A stretch of DNA of 64,000 nt, taken from NCBI GenBank assembly GCA_016213785.1, contig JACQZQ010000035.1, forward strand, positions 1-64,000, read 5' to 3'. This DNA comes from Acidobacteriota bacterium (lineage in GTDB: Bacteria > Acidobacteriota > Blastocatellia > Chloracidobacteriales > JADJPF01). Position 1 is the first letter of the stretch. Each line of letters begins with the position of its first letter. Made by a program: the position numbers and the translations under genes. Positions 63,522-64,000 of the stretch are shown in pieces. The notes under the pieces were generated by a model. That model was given only the letters and a program-made list of their open reading frames with translations, ran no database searches and had not been told where the DNA came from.

Positions 63522-64000
63522 TTAATTAATTGGATTATCTAGAGTTATTTCTGTGCTACGAATAGGTAGGGTAATAGTAAAGGTTGAACCAGCGCCATAG
63601 GTACTTTCTAAAGAAATATTTCCTTGCATTAATTGGCATAAACGTTTAGTTATGGAAAGTCCAATCCCTAAGCCATTGTAGTCGCGGGTTGTAGAGTTAT
63701 CCACACGTCCAAACTCATCAAAAATTAAGTTTAAGTGTTCTGGTTTTATTCCTATCCCTGTATCAGAAATAGCAATGGAAAAGACTTCTCTATCAATAAG
63801 TTTTACTTCAACAAAGATTTTTCCTTCACTAGTAAATTTAACTGCATTAGAGAGTAAACCTAAGATAATTTGTTGTATTTTATTTGGATCTAGGTAAATA
63901 GGGGGGAAATTCTGAGCTATAGAATAATTAATATCTATAGTTTTATCTTTTGCCCAAGTTCTTGCTTGTGTTATAGCGTTATCTAGTAAGCTAGGTAACG
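63522..64000 (-). CDS. C-terminal part of a histidine kinase (5' truncated by window edge)
   Basis: The minus-strand frame is open from the window end to a stop at 63522 and encodes about 159 residues. It starts inside the linker of an HATPase domain and shows the N-box region IILGLLSNAVKFTSEG, G1 DTGIGI, F box IFDEFGRVDNST, and G2 GLGIGLSITKRL. This is the arrangement of hybrid or orthodox sensor kinases with an HPK1-type ATPase. The dimerisation His and sensor lie outside the window. There is no receiver after it. Confidence 0.92.
   Translation of the reverse strand, partial: LPSLLDNAITQARTWAKDKTIDINYSIAQNFPPIYLDPNKIQQIILGLLSNAVKFTSEGKIFVEVKLIDREVFSIAISDTGIGIKPEHLNLIFDEFGRVDNSTTRDYNGLGIGLSITKRLCQLMQGNISLESTYGAGSTFTITLPIRSTEITLDNPIN

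Overview
The window looks like a chromosomal segment of an AT-rich, Gram-negative-type, aerobic or facultatively aerobic bacterium. The best guess is an Acidobacteriota-like lineage (Blastocatellia or a relative). This is an inference from gene content: five Hanks-type Ser/Thr kinases, many TPR proteins, a DUF6599-like protein, BNR/VPS10-like and FG-GAP exported beta-propellers, a Bat/MoxR cluster, and sigma54 activators. There is no rRNA, tRNA, phage, insertion sequence or CRISPR array that I can see.

Layout. 1-1918: the tail of a CHAT-protease-like protein, an ECF-like sigma factor and an overlapping single-pass membrane protein. 2026-9764: a Bat-type cluster (BatD-like, VWA protein, membrane Ser/Thr kinase, DUF6599-like, MoxR ATPase, DUF58, zinc-ribbon protein), all on the plus strand. 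9886-12132: a TPR protein with a degenerate GGDEF domain. 12190-21280: a redox and fatty-acid block with a TlpA-like thioredoxin, a 2-Cys peroxiredoxin, a three-gene beta-oxidation operon, catalase and an EfpL-like elongation factor P. The peroxiredoxin and catalase promoters each carry a near-identical PerR-type 7-1-7 operator over the -10 box.

21439-34648: signalling and regulation. It holds a TPR protein, a soluble kinase, a large BNR-repeat exported protein, an NtrB/NtrC-like two-component pair divergent from a 1008-residue TPR-GAF-sigma54 activator, a cysteine-rich protein and NAD kinase. 34649-41907: a cold-shock gene with strong hairpins, a 20-bp tandem repeat, a NADAR protein, a kinase-AAA-TPR fusion, a putative lipoprotein and the PLP-homeostasis protein. 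42057-46156: two adjacent ATP-grasp ligases of unknown substrate, then aroK and aroA. 46349-49037: an RsbW-like/STAS switch pair and an exported TPR protein.

49361-64000: cytochrome P450, a thioesterase, a complete SelB with no selA, selD or tRNA-Sec nearby, a clan GH-A-like exported protein, two tandemly duplicated membrane kinases that share near-identical DNA tracts, a membrane protein with a P/Q-rich linker, a large FG-GAP exported protein, and the truncated end of a histidine kinase.

No single locus is clearly a new defence or mobile system. The most testable leads are the paired PerR-like operators, the orphan ATP-grasp pair, the kinase-AAA-TPR protein with a kinase-domain insertion, the dead-looking GGDEF fused to TPRs, the CHAT/sigma/membrane-protein unit at the left edge, and the palindromic 20-bp tandem repeat downstream of the cold-shock gene.
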